Position numbers and translations under genes: made by a program. A stretch of DNA of 33,392 bases from Bacillota bacterium (lineage in GTDB: Bacteria; Bacillota; Bacilli; Alicyclobacillales; SLC66), in contig JAJZEE010000036.1 in NCBI GenBank assembly GCA_021805735.1, forward strand, positions 1 to 33,392. Reading direction: 5' to 3'. Every line of letters starts with the position of its first letter. The stretch's first letter is position 1. Below are positions 14,372-22,766 of this stretch, in pieces. The notes under the pieces were generated by a model. It did not search any database, was not told where the DNA came from, and saw only the letters and a list, made by a program, of their open reading frames with translations.

Positions 14372-14384
14372 TACGAAGTTCGTA
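14372..14384. promoter_or_regulatory. Palindrome upstream of the 173-residue gene
   Basis: TACGAAGTTCGTA is a perfect inverted repeat around a central G, 42 bases before the ATG. It is followed by GTACACGATCGGCACACAAAAA, whose GCACACAAAAA also occurs at 22304-22314 beside the broken integrase. Operator or integrase arm site. Confidence 0.4.
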
Positions 14385-14426
14385 CACGATCGGCACACAA
14401 AAAGTTGCCCGTAGGGGGCTTGCCTC

Positions 14427-14948
14427 ATGCTAGAAGAATTGCTCCTCACCCCATGGAGTCTGTTTGAGGTGCCCCTATCTCTTGAGTTTCCGGAGCCGGA
14501 GAGAAGGCTAATTCAGGGAGACGACCAGGTCGATATCCAGATAGTGCGCGATCCATGGCGTCTCAGCCCTGAATTCCGCCCGTCTATTCTACAAGCCAAC
14601 TTCCTAAACCAAATGAAGGTACCGCATGATACGACGTTGGACAATCTTCTGGACGCGCTCTATACATACCTAAGCAACGCGGCAACGATGGTGGGAGACA
14701 GGGTGAGTGCGGATGACCGGGCACAATTGCAAAGCCTCGGGTATGCAAGGGATTTTGCATACCCTTTCATCACGCACATCGGATACCCTATCAGCTTTGA
14801 CCCGCTTCGTGAAGTGCTTTTAACCGGATACCCACTCGCCGCCAAAGCCGTTCCTCGTCCGGAAGTTGTTGACGCTTTTTTGAAGCTGGATTTTTCATAC
14901 AGCTACACGGCAAACCACTCCGACCGAGCGGATGTAAAGGAACATTAA
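14427..14948 (+). CDS. Hypothetical protein, 173 residues
   Basis: The ATG at 14427 has GGGGG about nine bases upstream. The protein is acidic and soluble, with no membrane segment or known motif. Visible stretches include LTPWSLFEVPLSLEFPEPER at the N-terminus and TTLDNLLDALYTYLSNAATM in the middle. It lies at the left of a region with a toxin-antitoxin pair and phage remnants, so an accessory role is likely. I do not recognise the family. A second frame without a start codon follows directly (14926-15094). Confidence 0.6.
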   Translation: MLEELLLTPWSLFEVPLSLEFPEPERRLIQGDDQVDIQIVRDPWRLSPEFRPSILQANFLNQMKVPHDTTLDNLLDALYTYLSNAATMVGDRVSADDRAQLQSLGYARDFAYPFITHIGYPISFDPLREVLLTGYPLAAKAVPRPEVVDAFLKLDFSYSYTANHSDRADVKEH

Positions 14949-15094
14949 CGACTGGCCATGATAAGTACCGAATAGGGAAAGAACGCGATGATGAGTGGAA
15001 ATATTGCTCATTTGGTGAAAACCGCCAAGGGAAAGCGGCATTTCGCGCCATATGTAAGCGACATCTAGAACATGCGGAGGCCGCCGCGGGTTGA
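14926..15094 (+). pseudogene. Reading frame without a start codon, possible gene remnant
   Basis: The frame reads TTGHDKYRIGKERDDEWKYC and goes on SFGENRQGKAAFRAICKRHL up to TGA at 15092-15094. The composition, including two Cys and a His, is protein-like. No ATG, GTG or TTG start is available in this frame, which overlaps the end of the 173-residue gene. It may be the original C-terminus of that gene separated by a frameshift, or a remnant of another gene. Confidence 0.4.
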
Positions 15095-15145
15095 ACAAAA
15101 TCAGGTAGACGGAGAGGATTCGACCCAAAAAAAATCAAGCGTTCA

Positions 15146-15373
15146 TCATCGATTCAGCAACCGTAGCAAATCCTCAACGTTTAAACCGGCGTCGTGGAGA
15201 ATTCCTTTGAGCGTTCCCTTATCCAGTTCGTCATGAAGTGGAACGGAGACAGTCAGCATGCGCCCTTGTTGGGTCAGAATCACATGGCTTCCCTTTTGCC
15301 GCCTTTTCGACCATCCGGCCTGTTCCAATGCCTGGATCACCTGCAAGCCTGACACAACCGGCAATCGCGGCAT
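15146..15373 (-). CDS. hicA: HicA-family toxin (mRNA interferase)
   Basis: 75 residues, the usual size for HicA. The double-stranded-RNA-binding-like fold is evident: SGLQVIQALEQAGW, then RRQKGSHVILTQQGR with the catalytic His30, and VPLHDELDKGTLKGILHDAG. The family cleaves mRNA and stops translation until bound by HicB. It starts three bases after the stop of hicB, with GGAG inside the end of hicB as its binding site. Antitoxin-first order suits titration of the toxin. It is convergent with the plus-strand genes to its left. Confidence 0.93.
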   Translation of the reverse strand: MPRLPVVSGLQVIQALEQAGWSKRRQKGSHVILTQQGRMLTVSVPLHDELDKGTLKGILHDAGLNVEDLLRLLNR

Positions 15374-15376
15374 TTC

Positions 15377-15634
15377 CTATAACTCCAGTTCAATCACATC
15401 GGCGCGCGGGTCAATCGGCGTGCGCGGCTGTTCAAAGAGCGGCCATCCTTCTTCACGGCGAATGTCTAGGCATAACTCCGCCGCCTCCCGGATGTTTGTG
15501 ATGGCTTCTGCTCGCGTCTTTCCCTGCGAGCGGCACCCCGGAATATCTGGGCACTCCGCTAGGATATAACCATCTTCTCCGTCTTTCAAAATCACTTTGA
15601 CTCGATCCAAGGGCTTCAACATCCCCATGCTCAT
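15377..15634 (-). CDS. hicB: HicB-family antitoxin
   Basis: 85 residues of the short HicB type. The partial RNase H-like fold is seen in DGYILAECPDIPGCRSQGKT followed by RAEAITNIREAAELCLDIRR. There is no C-terminal helix-turn-helix or ribbon-helix-helix, so autoregulation would have to differ from that of long HicB proteins. ATG 15632-15634 has GGAGGTGA six bases upstream. First gene of the hicBA operon. It neutralises HicA by direct binding. Confidence 0.92.
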   Translation of the reverse strand: MSMGMLKPLDRVKVILKDGEDGYILAECPDIPGCRSQGKTRAEAITNIREAAELCLDIRREEGWPLFEQPRTPIDPRADVIELEL

Positions 15635-15831
15635 CCGCCATCACCTCCATAGGATGCACAAATGCATGAAATCAGAACCGTTCAACGTCTTCACATGCAC
15701 TCAGTATAACTCGAAAGGACAAAATTCCGCCAGTATCCGCCAGTAAATCAAAGTACACCGTGATTGAGCCTGTAGCATACAGCCAGTAAGCCGATTCCCT
15801 TTAATTCCCTTGGAGAAAGGCGGTAAAACAG

Positions 15832-16082
15832 ATGATCGAGGCTGTTATGCTGACGCCGCATGAGGCGACCGACCTACTGCGCGTGTCGCCGCAACATGTG
15901 TACAGCCCGGCGGCGCAAGGGCTTATCCTGAGCGTCCGGGCCGTGCCGTGCGGATCGAACGCGCCGCGCTTCAAGAATTCATCCGTACCGGCGGAAGGGC
16001 CTATCCGGGTGGATGGAGGCGAGAATCTGCTCCGACGATCGTCAAAGCGTTAGGACGGACCAAGAGGAGAATGAAGGCATGA
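15832..16082 (+). pseudogene. Excisionase-like helix-turn-helix protein, frameshifted
   Basis: A good ribosome binding site (GGAGAAAGGCGG) precedes ATG 15832. The first frame reads MLTPHEATDLLRVSPQHVY, a MerR/excisionase-type winged helix start, and continues AAQGLILSVR. Near 15930-15945 a single missing base shifts the reading; the expected continuation GRAVRIERAALQEFIRTGGR is found in the next frame and runs to TGA 16080-16082. Its stop overlaps the start of the next gene as ATGA. A programmed frameshift is possible but no slippery run is seen. Confidence 0.8.
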
Positions 16083-16994
16083 CAGACAGAAATGCCGCGC
16101 CTGACCGCGCAGTGTGCTCTTGTATCAGGACGAGGCAGCAGGATTTGTGACCTCGTTCAGTCAGTACAAGTCCGGACGTGGTAATGATCGTCAACGCGCC
16201 CTAAGCCTTTGGAGCGGCGCGCCGATTACGATAAACCGTAAGAATCCAAAATTGCATATCCCCAAGCCCTTTGTATGCTTCTTGGGCGGTATGCAGCCTG
16301 CCGTACTGATTGACCTGCGAGGCGAGATGTCGGAACGCGACGGATTCATTCATCGCTTTCTCTATGCCTATATCCTGATCCGCTACCCTTGCGCCGCACG
16401 AACGATGAGTTATCCAGCGGAATGCGAATGGCATGGGGCACGACCTGTCAGGCATTGATGGCCTTTACCCCGTGCGAGGATGGCACCCCGCCGCATGGTC
16501 GATTTTACAAAGGACGGCCTGGCTGCGTGGCATGACTGGCTGGATACTCACTACGGCGAGCAGAACGCGGATGACTTCTAGTATTATCTGCACGGGCCAT
16601 GGGCGGAATTACAGAGTTACGCGCTGCGGTTGTGCCTCGTCCTGCATATGCTGCGCGTTGTATGCGGTGAGGTTGAAAGCGGTCTAATATTGATACAGAA
16701 ACGATGGCGCGCGCGGAGGCGCTGATGAGGTACCTGAAGTCACATGCGCGCCGCGTCTACTCAGACCTTCGGGAACGCCGAATGATGCAGGTGGCGCAAT
16801 GGCTGGCACCCAAGGGGGGCAGCGCAAGCGACCAAGACATTCTCCAGGCACTGGTAGGAGGATTACGGACAGCCGACGACACGCGCCGCCTGCATGGAAC
16901 GATGGCCGAGCATGGACATGTGACATTGACACCTGACCGGGCCGCGCGCAAGAAATCTATGGTGACTGTGGTCACGGATCAAATCGGCGGATAA
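16079..16994 (+). pseudogene. DUF3987 primase-like protein, multiply broken
   Basis: The original start ATG 16079 (MTDRNAAPDRAV) overlaps the excisionase stop. The reading then jumps directly into the DUF3987 core LLYQDEAAGFVTSFSQYKSG and GAPITINRKNPKLHIPKPFV, so several hundred residues are missing. Downstream pieces appear in different frames: GMRMAWDDLSGIDG, VDFTKDGLAAWHDWLDTHYG with a TAG soon after, then HGPWAELQSYALRLCLVLHM and ARAEALMRYLKSHARRVYSD to TAA 16992-16994. Members of this family are replication-associated proteins of phages and integrative elements. Confidence 0.85.
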
Positions 16995-17237
16995 CCACAT
17001 TATCGGAAACCCCGGCAAATGGCGGTCAGGCCATGCTACAAAAGGACTTTCCAAGCATGGAACAACCCGGAAAACTACCCGGAGGAACCCGGTAAATATC
17101 CCCGCGAACGATTGAGTCTCCGGGTGTTACCGAGTGCAAGTATGCTGGACAAACCGCGCCATTCTGCCACTTTCATGCGTTTTCCGGGTTTCCGGGGTTG
17201 CCGGATGGTGTACCTGACGACTGATCAAAATTCAGAG
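16995..17237. repeat. ACCCGG iterons after the DUF3987 remnant
   Basis: ACCCGG occurs at 17065, 17077 and 17087, with 10-12 base spacing. CCGGGT copies in the other orientation lie near 17119 and 17185, with GCCGG nearby. No gene is seen in this stretch. The layout (three short repeats one helical turn apart in non-coding DNA of an element) parallels the GGCAC triplets at 2683-2794 of the tRNA-Pro element. Confidence 0.5.
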
Positions 17238-18104
17238 TTACAGGATACCATTTCCATTTTCCTCGAAACTCTTCAGCACCTGCCCGCTTTCTGTTCTCCA
17301 CTCGGTTCGACCATTTGCACTGCGACCCAAAACAATAGATGCCGCCTGCGAAGGACTGGAAAATAGATAATTCTTGATAAATCGATGGCCAAACTCGCTT
17401 TCTTGCACAATGCCTTGATCCATGATACTCTTGCGCAAATTGGCGATGCCCTGAGGAATGGATGGTGCCTCTCCATTTGCCATCGTGGAATCTTTCAGCA
17501 CGACAAAGCCCTCTGAAGTTATGATCCCCCGCGCGTTTGCCCCTCGTGCTGCCTGAATGGCGAATACGGGGCTTTCTGAGTGTCCCTCTGGCAGGATCTC
17601 GTCAAGCCCTTTATAACCCAGCGTGCTGATTAGCAGGACAGCATTCTCGATAAACTCTTCCATCTCTGCTGCATCGGGTTCTGAAATAGTCGGTCTAACA
17701 GGCATGTCGGCATTATCAAGCGAGGCCTTGCCCGCCTTAACTGCCATCTCCACAAGGCGATACTCCAAGTATCTAACGTGAGCCTTATTCAAAGTCTGAT
17801 CCTTGCTCACAATAGCAAATGCCTCTTGCCAAAACTCTTTTCTGTCCAAGTGCTGTCTGAGACGCTTCGCGATACCCTCCGTCTCCCCACCGTATAGAAT
17901 ATCCCTCGTAGGATTGGCAATGTCTTTGCCGACTAGAAGATATGACCCCGCCCCGCGAAGATCCATCCTGTCAGACGCGCTGGAGACTAAAATTCTAGGA
18001 ACACGATATACCTTGCCCGTCCAGTTTGATAGTTCTGCCTGAATCATTCCCGAGGTCGAACCATCAATTAAAAAGAGTCTAATCGTCTTATTATACTGAG
18101 CCAT
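17238..18104 (-). CDS. GIY-YIG nuclease-family protein with DUF4357 domain
   Basis: 288 residues from ATG 18102-18104, ten bases after GGAGG; the longer frame lacks a good site. The GIY-YIG core covers about residues 50-130: AGSYLLVG for the GIY strand, DILYGGETEGIAKRLRQHL for the YIG strand with the conserved Arg, and YLEYRLVEMA with a candidate metal-binding Glu. The C-terminal DUF4357 spans about 185-285 and ends SPSQAASIVLGRSANGRTEW. It is last in an operon after the nuclease-methylase fusion and the specificity gene, 42 bases after the latter. GIY-YIG/DUF4357 proteins often accompany restriction systems; their exact role is not established. Confidence 0.85.
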   Translation of the reverse strand: MAQYNKTIRLFLIDGSTSGMIQAELSNWTGKVYRVPRILVSSASDRMDLRGAGSYLLVGKDIANPTRDILYGGETEGIAKRLRQHLDRKEFWQEAFAIVSKDQTLNKAHVRYLEYRLVEMAVKAGKASLDNADMPVRPTISEPDAAEMEEFIENAVLLISTLGYKGLDEILPEGHSESPVFAIQAARGANARGIITSEGFVVLKDSTMANGEAPSIPQGIANLRKSIMDQGIVQESEFGHRFIKNYLFSSPSQAASIVLGRSANGRTEWRTESGQVLKSFEENGNGIL

Positions 18105-18146
18105 GTCATAGCCTGCCTCCGATTCCAAATGACACAAATGAATACG

Positions 18147-19457
18147 TTATAGCAAGCCCGCGCTCCCTTCAGCCCCTACAATAGCCGTTTCAATCGCATC
18201 CACTGTTCGCGCTTTCAATTCCTCGACTTCTTGTCTTTTCGATAGTGCCTCTTGGCGGGCCTCCAAGACGATGTGAATCATATTTCTTTGGATTTCCAAC
18301 GGAGGTATCGGAATTTTAAGACCCCGAAGTTCCTCGCTGTTAATATTGTGCTGCATAATTTTCCGGCTAATCGCGTCAATTTGGTGGCGCCCAACCGCGG
18401 AATTGAGAATATACGCCACAAAATCTGGACTTGCCAAAGTTGAATTGATACATGCTCTGATCAGATACGAGGCAAATACGTATTCTCCGGACGCATGAAA
18501 GACGCCGCACGTCCCGACTAACTCTTTGCTTCCATTCGTACGGATTATTAAAATATCTCCATTCGAAAGGCGCAATGAGCAAATTGCTTCCTCGGAAAGT
18601 TCGAGGTGCTTTAAATCTTTGAGCTCCAGCATACCGTCCTTGATGTTGTTCATCCGAAGAACCGGCACACCTTTGCCCTCAGTGTTCGCCTTCTCACTTG
18701 TGCCGTATTGTATCCGAGTCACTATATCGCCTAGCTGTACTACGGGATATATGCCACTCTCTAAGTTCATACTGGACAAGCGTTTAAAATTGGTATCAAC
18801 TCCCCAGCGATCAAAATCGCTCCACCGAAGCGCCATTGTCTTTTTGTATATAGTTGCAGTTGGAGTTGACAATCCCAGTCGCTTCAAAAACGCATTAGCC
18901 GCTCCCAGCTCCAATTCGTCGGCAAGCCTATTTAGACGCTCAATCTCCGCCAACAAATCCTCCCACTTCTGCACAATGGCCCGCTGGACTTCGAGGGGAG
19001 GGAGGGGCATATGCATGTTGAGAAATTCCTCTTCCTTAAAGCGATTGCGACTGACCGCCGCTGACCCCACAGAAGCATGATTAACAGCCGAAATCATTTT
19101 CTTACTCATACAAAAGAGGTAAAGATACTCAGCAAGTACACTACCTTGATCGGGAATGAACTGCGGGAATTCACTCGAAACGTATTGATCGCCTATGCCC
19201 ACTGGCACGACGGCAAATGACCCTTTCCATGCAAACAGGCGGTTATAGATGAATGCCGCTGGCACAAGCGGATATACATAATTTGCACTCATTTCACCAC
19301 CCTTGACAACCTCCCTAACGAAGAGGCCCTCTCCGTACCATTTCACGCCGGTCATGCTGTACTCCTGATTCGTTTGAACGCGAACCTTTTCAGTCGCCTG
19401 CTGAACGACATCGCCAATTCGCACCAGTTTCCATCCCTGTGGGACGACCGCAAACAA
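18147..19457 (-). CDS. hsdS: Type I-like specificity subunit (HsdS)
   Basis: 436 residues with two target-recognition domains. The first runs from about 1 to 150 and the second from about 210 to 375. Each is followed by the conserved helical repeat MPLPPLEVQRAIVQKWEDLL or IPIPPLEIQRNMIHIVLEAR. It should choose the DNA sequence methylated by the partner encoded just upstream. The start is uncertain: TTG 19455-19457 is the only start codon in this frame after the methylase stop, and it has no clear binding site. An ATG at 19530-19532 is in another frame, so a frameshift near the GCGCGG at 19461-19468 is possible. Base composition is visibly more AT-rich than the methylase gene. Confidence 0.88.
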   Translation of the reverse strand: MFAVVPQGWKLVRIGDVVQQATEKVRVQTNQEYSMTGVKWYGEGLFVREVVKGGEMSANYVYPLVPAAFIYNRLFAWKGSFAVVPVGIGDQYVSSEFPQFIPDQGSVLAEYLYLFCMSKKMISAVNHASVGSAAVSRNRFKEEEFLNMHMPLPPLEVQRAIVQKWEDLLAEIERLNRLADELELGAANAFLKRLGLSTPTATIYKKTMALRWSDFDRWGVDTNFKRLSSMNLESGIYPVVQLGDIVTRIQYGTSEKANTEGKGVPVLRMNNIKDGMLELKDLKHLELSEEAICSLRLSNGDILIIRTNGSKELVGTCGVFHASGEYVFASYLIRACINSTLASPDFVAYILNSAVGRHQIDAISRKIMQHNINSEELRGLKIPIPPLEIQRNMIHIVLEARQEALSKRQEVEELKARTVDAIETAIVGAEGSAGLL

Positions 19458-19540
19458 TTGCCCGCGCTCTCGTGTCCAATGACGTAGCGTGGAGAACCAT
19501 TGAGCCTTGCCCCTCGTGTCGCCATTCTCACCCGAGGGGC

Positions 19541-21742
19541 CTAGACGAAAAAAGATGCCGGGTTCTTCTTAAACTCCCGATACAACTCCAGTGCTGTCTT
19601 GTCTACGTCAGCAGGCACACGCGGATTCGGGTACAATTCATTATCGTCAGTATCGGCCGTCGCCGTGATTCCGACATGCTCCGCTTCGTACATGAACACA
19701 GGATAATCAAATCGCTCCTTGAGCAAGGCCCTGACTTCAAGCCTGATCCGTTCATTCATCGCCTTCTGAAAAGCGGTCAATTCCTTTTGCGAGGCCATCC
19801 GCGCCTCCGTGTCCCGGGTCTTCTTCGCCTCAGAAATGGCAACCTCCAGAAGGGCGCGCTCGGTCGCTATCTCTTGAGCGTACTTTGCTTCCGTCTCCAC
19901 TTGTGCTGTTGCCCTCTTGGCATCGAAATCCGCCCGCTCCTGCTCATCAAACTTTCGCAAAAACAGTAAAGACGCCTTCACAGATGCCCCGCTAGACATG
20001 AACGTCTCTTGAGGTAGACTCACCACGGCAAGAATCTTGGCCCGATCCTCCACGAATTCCCGGACGTAGGCCAATGAAGGATTATTGAAGATGCCTTCAG
20101 GCAGCACGATACCGAGACGACCGCCCGGCTTCAAAAGATCAAGGCATCGCTCGATAAACAGAATCTCGGTCTTGACCTTGGATACCTTACCGCTGTTCCT
20201 CTTCGGCAACTCAAAGAGGGAAGCAATAGGTTGTCCTTTTGCTGCATTCACACGGGCGCGCGCGGCTCCATAACGGTCGCCGTAGCGTTCCTCATAGAGA
20301 CGTTCCACGTCCGGCGAAACCTGTATATCCACATCCAGCACTAGGTCTGTAGGTTCCACATTCGCCCCAAAGGGAGGATTCGTCAGGATCATGTCGAACC
20401 GTTCTTCAAAGATGCCGTTCACGTTCAGAAAGCCATTGTGATGATGTACACCGCCGTGACCATCTCCGTGCATAATCATGTTCATCTTGGATGTGCGCGC
20501 CATGCGGTCATTAGCATCCGTGCCATAGATGCACCGATTCGACAGCGCCCACATACGGGACCCCTCTACGGAAGGATCAAGGGATTTCTGGATTTCCGAA
20601 AACTTATCAGACAGAAGACGCGCCCGCTCCGCATCTGTCAGACTCGCATCGACCTCCATTTGCTCTCTGTACGTCTGGTATTCGCGGTCTGCATCCGCCA
20701 TGATCTGCTGGCGCACCATCTCGAAAAAGCGAATCAGGAAGCCTCCTGACCCGCTGGCCGGGTCACAGACAATATCGCCTTCACCGGGGTTCAGCATGCG
20801 TACCATGAATTCGACGATGGGACGCGGCGTGAAGAACTGACCGATTTCGCCCCGAAACGTCCGGCCCAAGAAGCGTTCAAACGCGATGCCCTTGATGTCT
20901 TCCGACGTGTCAGACAAGTTGTAACGCTCCAGTTCCTTTACGATGGCGATCACGGTTGCATATTTGAGGTTTATTTTCTCGTCGTTCTGGAAGATGAAAT
21001 CCGCCCGATACTCCGCTTTAGTTTCCCTAAACAGCGTATCCACCGGGTCAGTATAGAAGGCCCTTTGTTCCTCTACGAATTCCGAAGAAAATAAGTTCCT
21101 CCTCGTATTCCCTTGTCGCAAGCGCCGTTCCATCCCCGTCTTCACGAATAGAATCTTTGCGATCTCATCAAATGCCGCTGCCGGGTCCAAATGTTCCCGG
21201 TTGCGGATGATGTCATGACACCGCCCCAGCAAATCCGCAAACTCATCCTCCTTGAACGTCTTGAGACGCGCAATGAGTGCGCCAATCTCTCTATCGGTCG
21301 CGTCCGTATGAGGAATGTCCTCGATCTCATCGAAGTTCGGGGCCATGCGCGCATGATCGACCTTGAAATACTTCGTCTCACGGTGATTATGCGTGACAAA
21401 GAACCGGGCGCCCGTGTACTGCGCGTAGTTGGAGCCTTGCGTGTATGCAGTCTGATCGATAGTCACATTGTCGGCCTTACATTCGACCACAATCAAGGGC
21501 TTCAGTCCGCTCGCCCTGTCTTGTGCGCTTCGCCATATAAGAAAGTCCGCGCGGGCTTTGCTCGACCCGCGTTCGACGACCGCCATTTCTTCTGCGATCT
21601 GCCCTAACGTATAGCCGTACTCGTTCACAAGAGCGCACAGGTATTCTTGCCGGACCCGCTCTTCCGGCGTTTCGTGCAGCCATGTCTGTCTAACGTGGCT
21701 CCATATACGGCCCTTGTCATCTCGTTTCACTTCTATGCTCAT
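19541..21742 (-). CDS. Nuclease-methylase fusion (HsdR N-terminal-like domain plus N6-adenine methylase)
   Basis: 733 residues. Residues about 20-110 form a PD-(D/E)XK nuclease domain of the HsdR N-terminal type, with EERVRQEYL, Asp66 in KARADFLIW and VVECKAD with Glu87 and Lys89. The HsdM-type methylase follows: GQFFTPRPIVEFMVRML near 301-317, SAM-binding CDPASGSGGF near 326-335 and catalytic NPPF near 455-458. No helicase motifs or separate HsdR gene are present. The nuclease-methylase plus separate specificity subunit layout resembles type IIB enzymes such as BcgI. ATG 21740-21742 is preferred because GGGGA lies eight bases upstream. It heads the operon with hsdS and the GIY-YIG gene. Confidence 0.9.
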   Translation of the reverse strand: MSIEVKRDDKGRIWSHVRQTWLHETPEERVRQEYLCALVNEYGYTLGQIAEEMAVVERGSSKARADFLIWRSAQDRASGLKPLIVVECKADNVTIDQTAYTQGSNYAQYTGARFFVTHNHRETKYFKVDHARMAPNFDEIEDIPHTDATDREIGALIARLKTFKEDEFADLLGRCHDIIRNREHLDPAAAFDEIAKILFVKTGMERRLRQGNTRRNLFSSEFVEEQRAFYTDPVDTLFRETKAEYRADFIFQNDEKINLKYATVIAIVKELERYNLSDTSEDIKGIAFERFLGRTFRGEIGQFFTPRPIVEFMVRMLNPGEGDIVCDPASGSGGFLIRFFEMVRQQIMADADREYQTYREQMEVDASLTDAERARLLSDKFSEIQKSLDPSVEGSRMWALSNRCIYGTDANDRMARTSKMNMIMHGDGHGGVHHHNGFLNVNGIFEERFDMILTNPPFGANVEPTDLVLDVDIQVSPDVERLYEERYGDRYGAARARVNAAKGQPIASLFELPKRNSGKVSKVKTEILFIERCLDLLKPGGRLGIVLPEGIFNNPSLAYVREFVEDRAKILAVVSLPQETFMSSGASVKASLLFLRKFDEQERADFDAKRATAQVETEAKYAQEIATERALLEVAISEAKKTRDTEARMASQKELTAFQKAMNERIRLEVRALLKERFDYPVFMYEAEHVGITATADTDDNELYPNPRVPADVDKTALELYREFKKNPASFFV

Positions 21743-21765
21743 CGTATCTGTCCCCATTTACGCAT

Positions 21766-21793
21766 TCTATACTCGCCATACAGTCTAGTTGAA
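21766..21793 (-). promoter_or_regulatory. Possible promoter of the modification operon
   Basis: On the minus strand TTCAAC (21788-21793), 16-base spacer, TATAGA (21766-21771), about 24 bases before the chosen ATG. It is imperfect but well placed. Confidence 0.4.
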
Positions 21794-21924
21794 TACTACC
21801 ACAGATGAAGCCTAGCGATTCGCCAGTGCCAATGAATTAGCGAACCATTATGATAAACTTGCCTTATGATTTCGGTGAATATTTCCGGGAAGGGATGCCG
21901 ATTGGGCGGCTTTGGTTCCGGTCC

Positions 21925-22241
21925 GTACGGATGGCTCGCCACCGAACCGCGCAGTACATTCACACGATTCTGAAAATGGGCATGAAGAAGGCCGTGGAGA
22001 CGCGCAAGATCGAACGCAACCCTTTGGAGTTCGTTCAACGGCCAAAGGCCCAGAAGAAGCAAGAAGGCCGTTCCCTCGAGTCGCACGAGATCCGCGTCTT
22101 TCTCTCAGCGGCAAAGTCACTCAGCTACTCAAAGCAGGCGTCAATCCGAAGATCGTTTCGGAGCGTCTCGGTTATACCGACATTGTGCTCACACTCTCCA
22201 CCTACTCACACGTTCTGCCGTCTATGCAAGAGGTGCCGTGA
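21925..22241 (+). pseudogene. Tyrosine integrase remnant with an internal deletion
   Basis: The N-terminal part reads ARHRTAQYIHTILKMGMKKA, then KIERNPLEFVQRPKAQKKQE, which is the core-binding domain and linker. At about 22110 the sequence jumps to VTQLLKAGVNPKIVSERLGY and VLTLSTYSHVLPSMQEVP, the last 45 residues with the catalytic Tyr. The arm-binding N-terminus and about 150 residues of the catalytic domain, including the box I Arg and the box II motif, are missing. The GCACACAA copies at 22294-22310 just after the stop resemble arm-type integrase sites. Confidence 0.87.
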
Positions 22242-22309
22242 GCGCCATGACGGGGTGTTTCAGGAACGCACACCCCGCCCACAATTTCAGCCCGCACACA
22301 ATCAGCACA

Positions 22310-22348
22310 CAAAAACAAAAATCGGCCCTCTTGATTTCAGGGCTGATT
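22310..22348 (-). terminator. Terminator of tRNA-Thr
   Basis: On the minus strand AATCAGCCCT pairs with AGGGCCGATT around a nine-base loop and is followed by TTTTTGTTTTT. It lies about 33 bases beyond the tRNA. Confidence 0.75.
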
Positions 22349-22380
22349 CCCGAAAAACCTTGATTTACCGGGCTTCTTTT

Positions 22381-22456
<76 letters not shown>

Positions 22457-22766
22457 GCGAAATCGCAACGGATATAAAATTAACACATCCTCATCACCAC
22501 TGTCAACGTGAAAAAAATTGCTCGCGTTATATCCGGCAACAGCCCCTGACTATGCCTGACACTACCGTTCCCCTACTAAGCGGGAAATATCTCCGTACGC
22601 CACGACGCCTTGATGCGGTGAACCCCTGCGGTTCCCTTTCCATAGCCCTACAGGCCTTCAGCCCCAACGCATGCGCACTTCCCCAACCCTCCATCGGAAC
22701 CGTTCCGAGCAGGATGGCGATGCCATTGTCACCATCCTGTGCCCGCCATGATCCTCCTGTACAGGG
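22457..22766. other. Gene-free stretch downstream of hfq, with hairpins
   Basis: No supported gene in about 310 bases. On the minus strand, just after hfq, are a CCTGTACAGG palindrome, then CAGGATGG/CCATCCTG (22710-22717 with 22732-22739) and a GGAACGGTTCC hairpin. One of these may end the hfq message, though none has a T run. A six-codon frame after AGGAGG on the minus strand near 22750 is too short to call. No spoVK-like gene is seen. Confidence 0.4.

Larger units (their letters stand above)
14298..22380. mobile_element. Degenerate integrative element ending at tRNA-Thr
   Basis: An integrase remnant sits next to the 3' end of tRNA-Thr. To its left lie an excisionase remnant, a DUF3987 remnant, a toxin-antitoxin pair and a modification operon, a typical cargo-and-core mix. 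The left boundary is a guess between 14.0 and 15.8 kb: no second copy of the tRNA-Thr 3' half was found. With integrase, excisionase and replication gene all broken, the element can no longer move by itself. Confidence 0.5.

Noticed and set aside
17235-17246. GAGTTACAGGAT matches 12 bases of the tRNA-Pro 3' region and could be a second attachment site.
   Set aside because: The match does not extend into the rest of the T-arm on either side, and it lies inside another element near a gene end. Chance is more likely.
14298-22372. TAAATCAAGG at 14304-14313 and its reverse complement CCTTGATTTA at 22358-22367 might be the ends of the third element.
   Set aside because: They are inverted with respect to each other, while an integrated element needs direct repeats, and the shared core is only 10 bases.
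22740-22760. A six-codon frame after AGGAGG on the minus strand downstream of hfq.
   Set aside because: The spacing to ATG is only about three bases and the peptide is too short to support.
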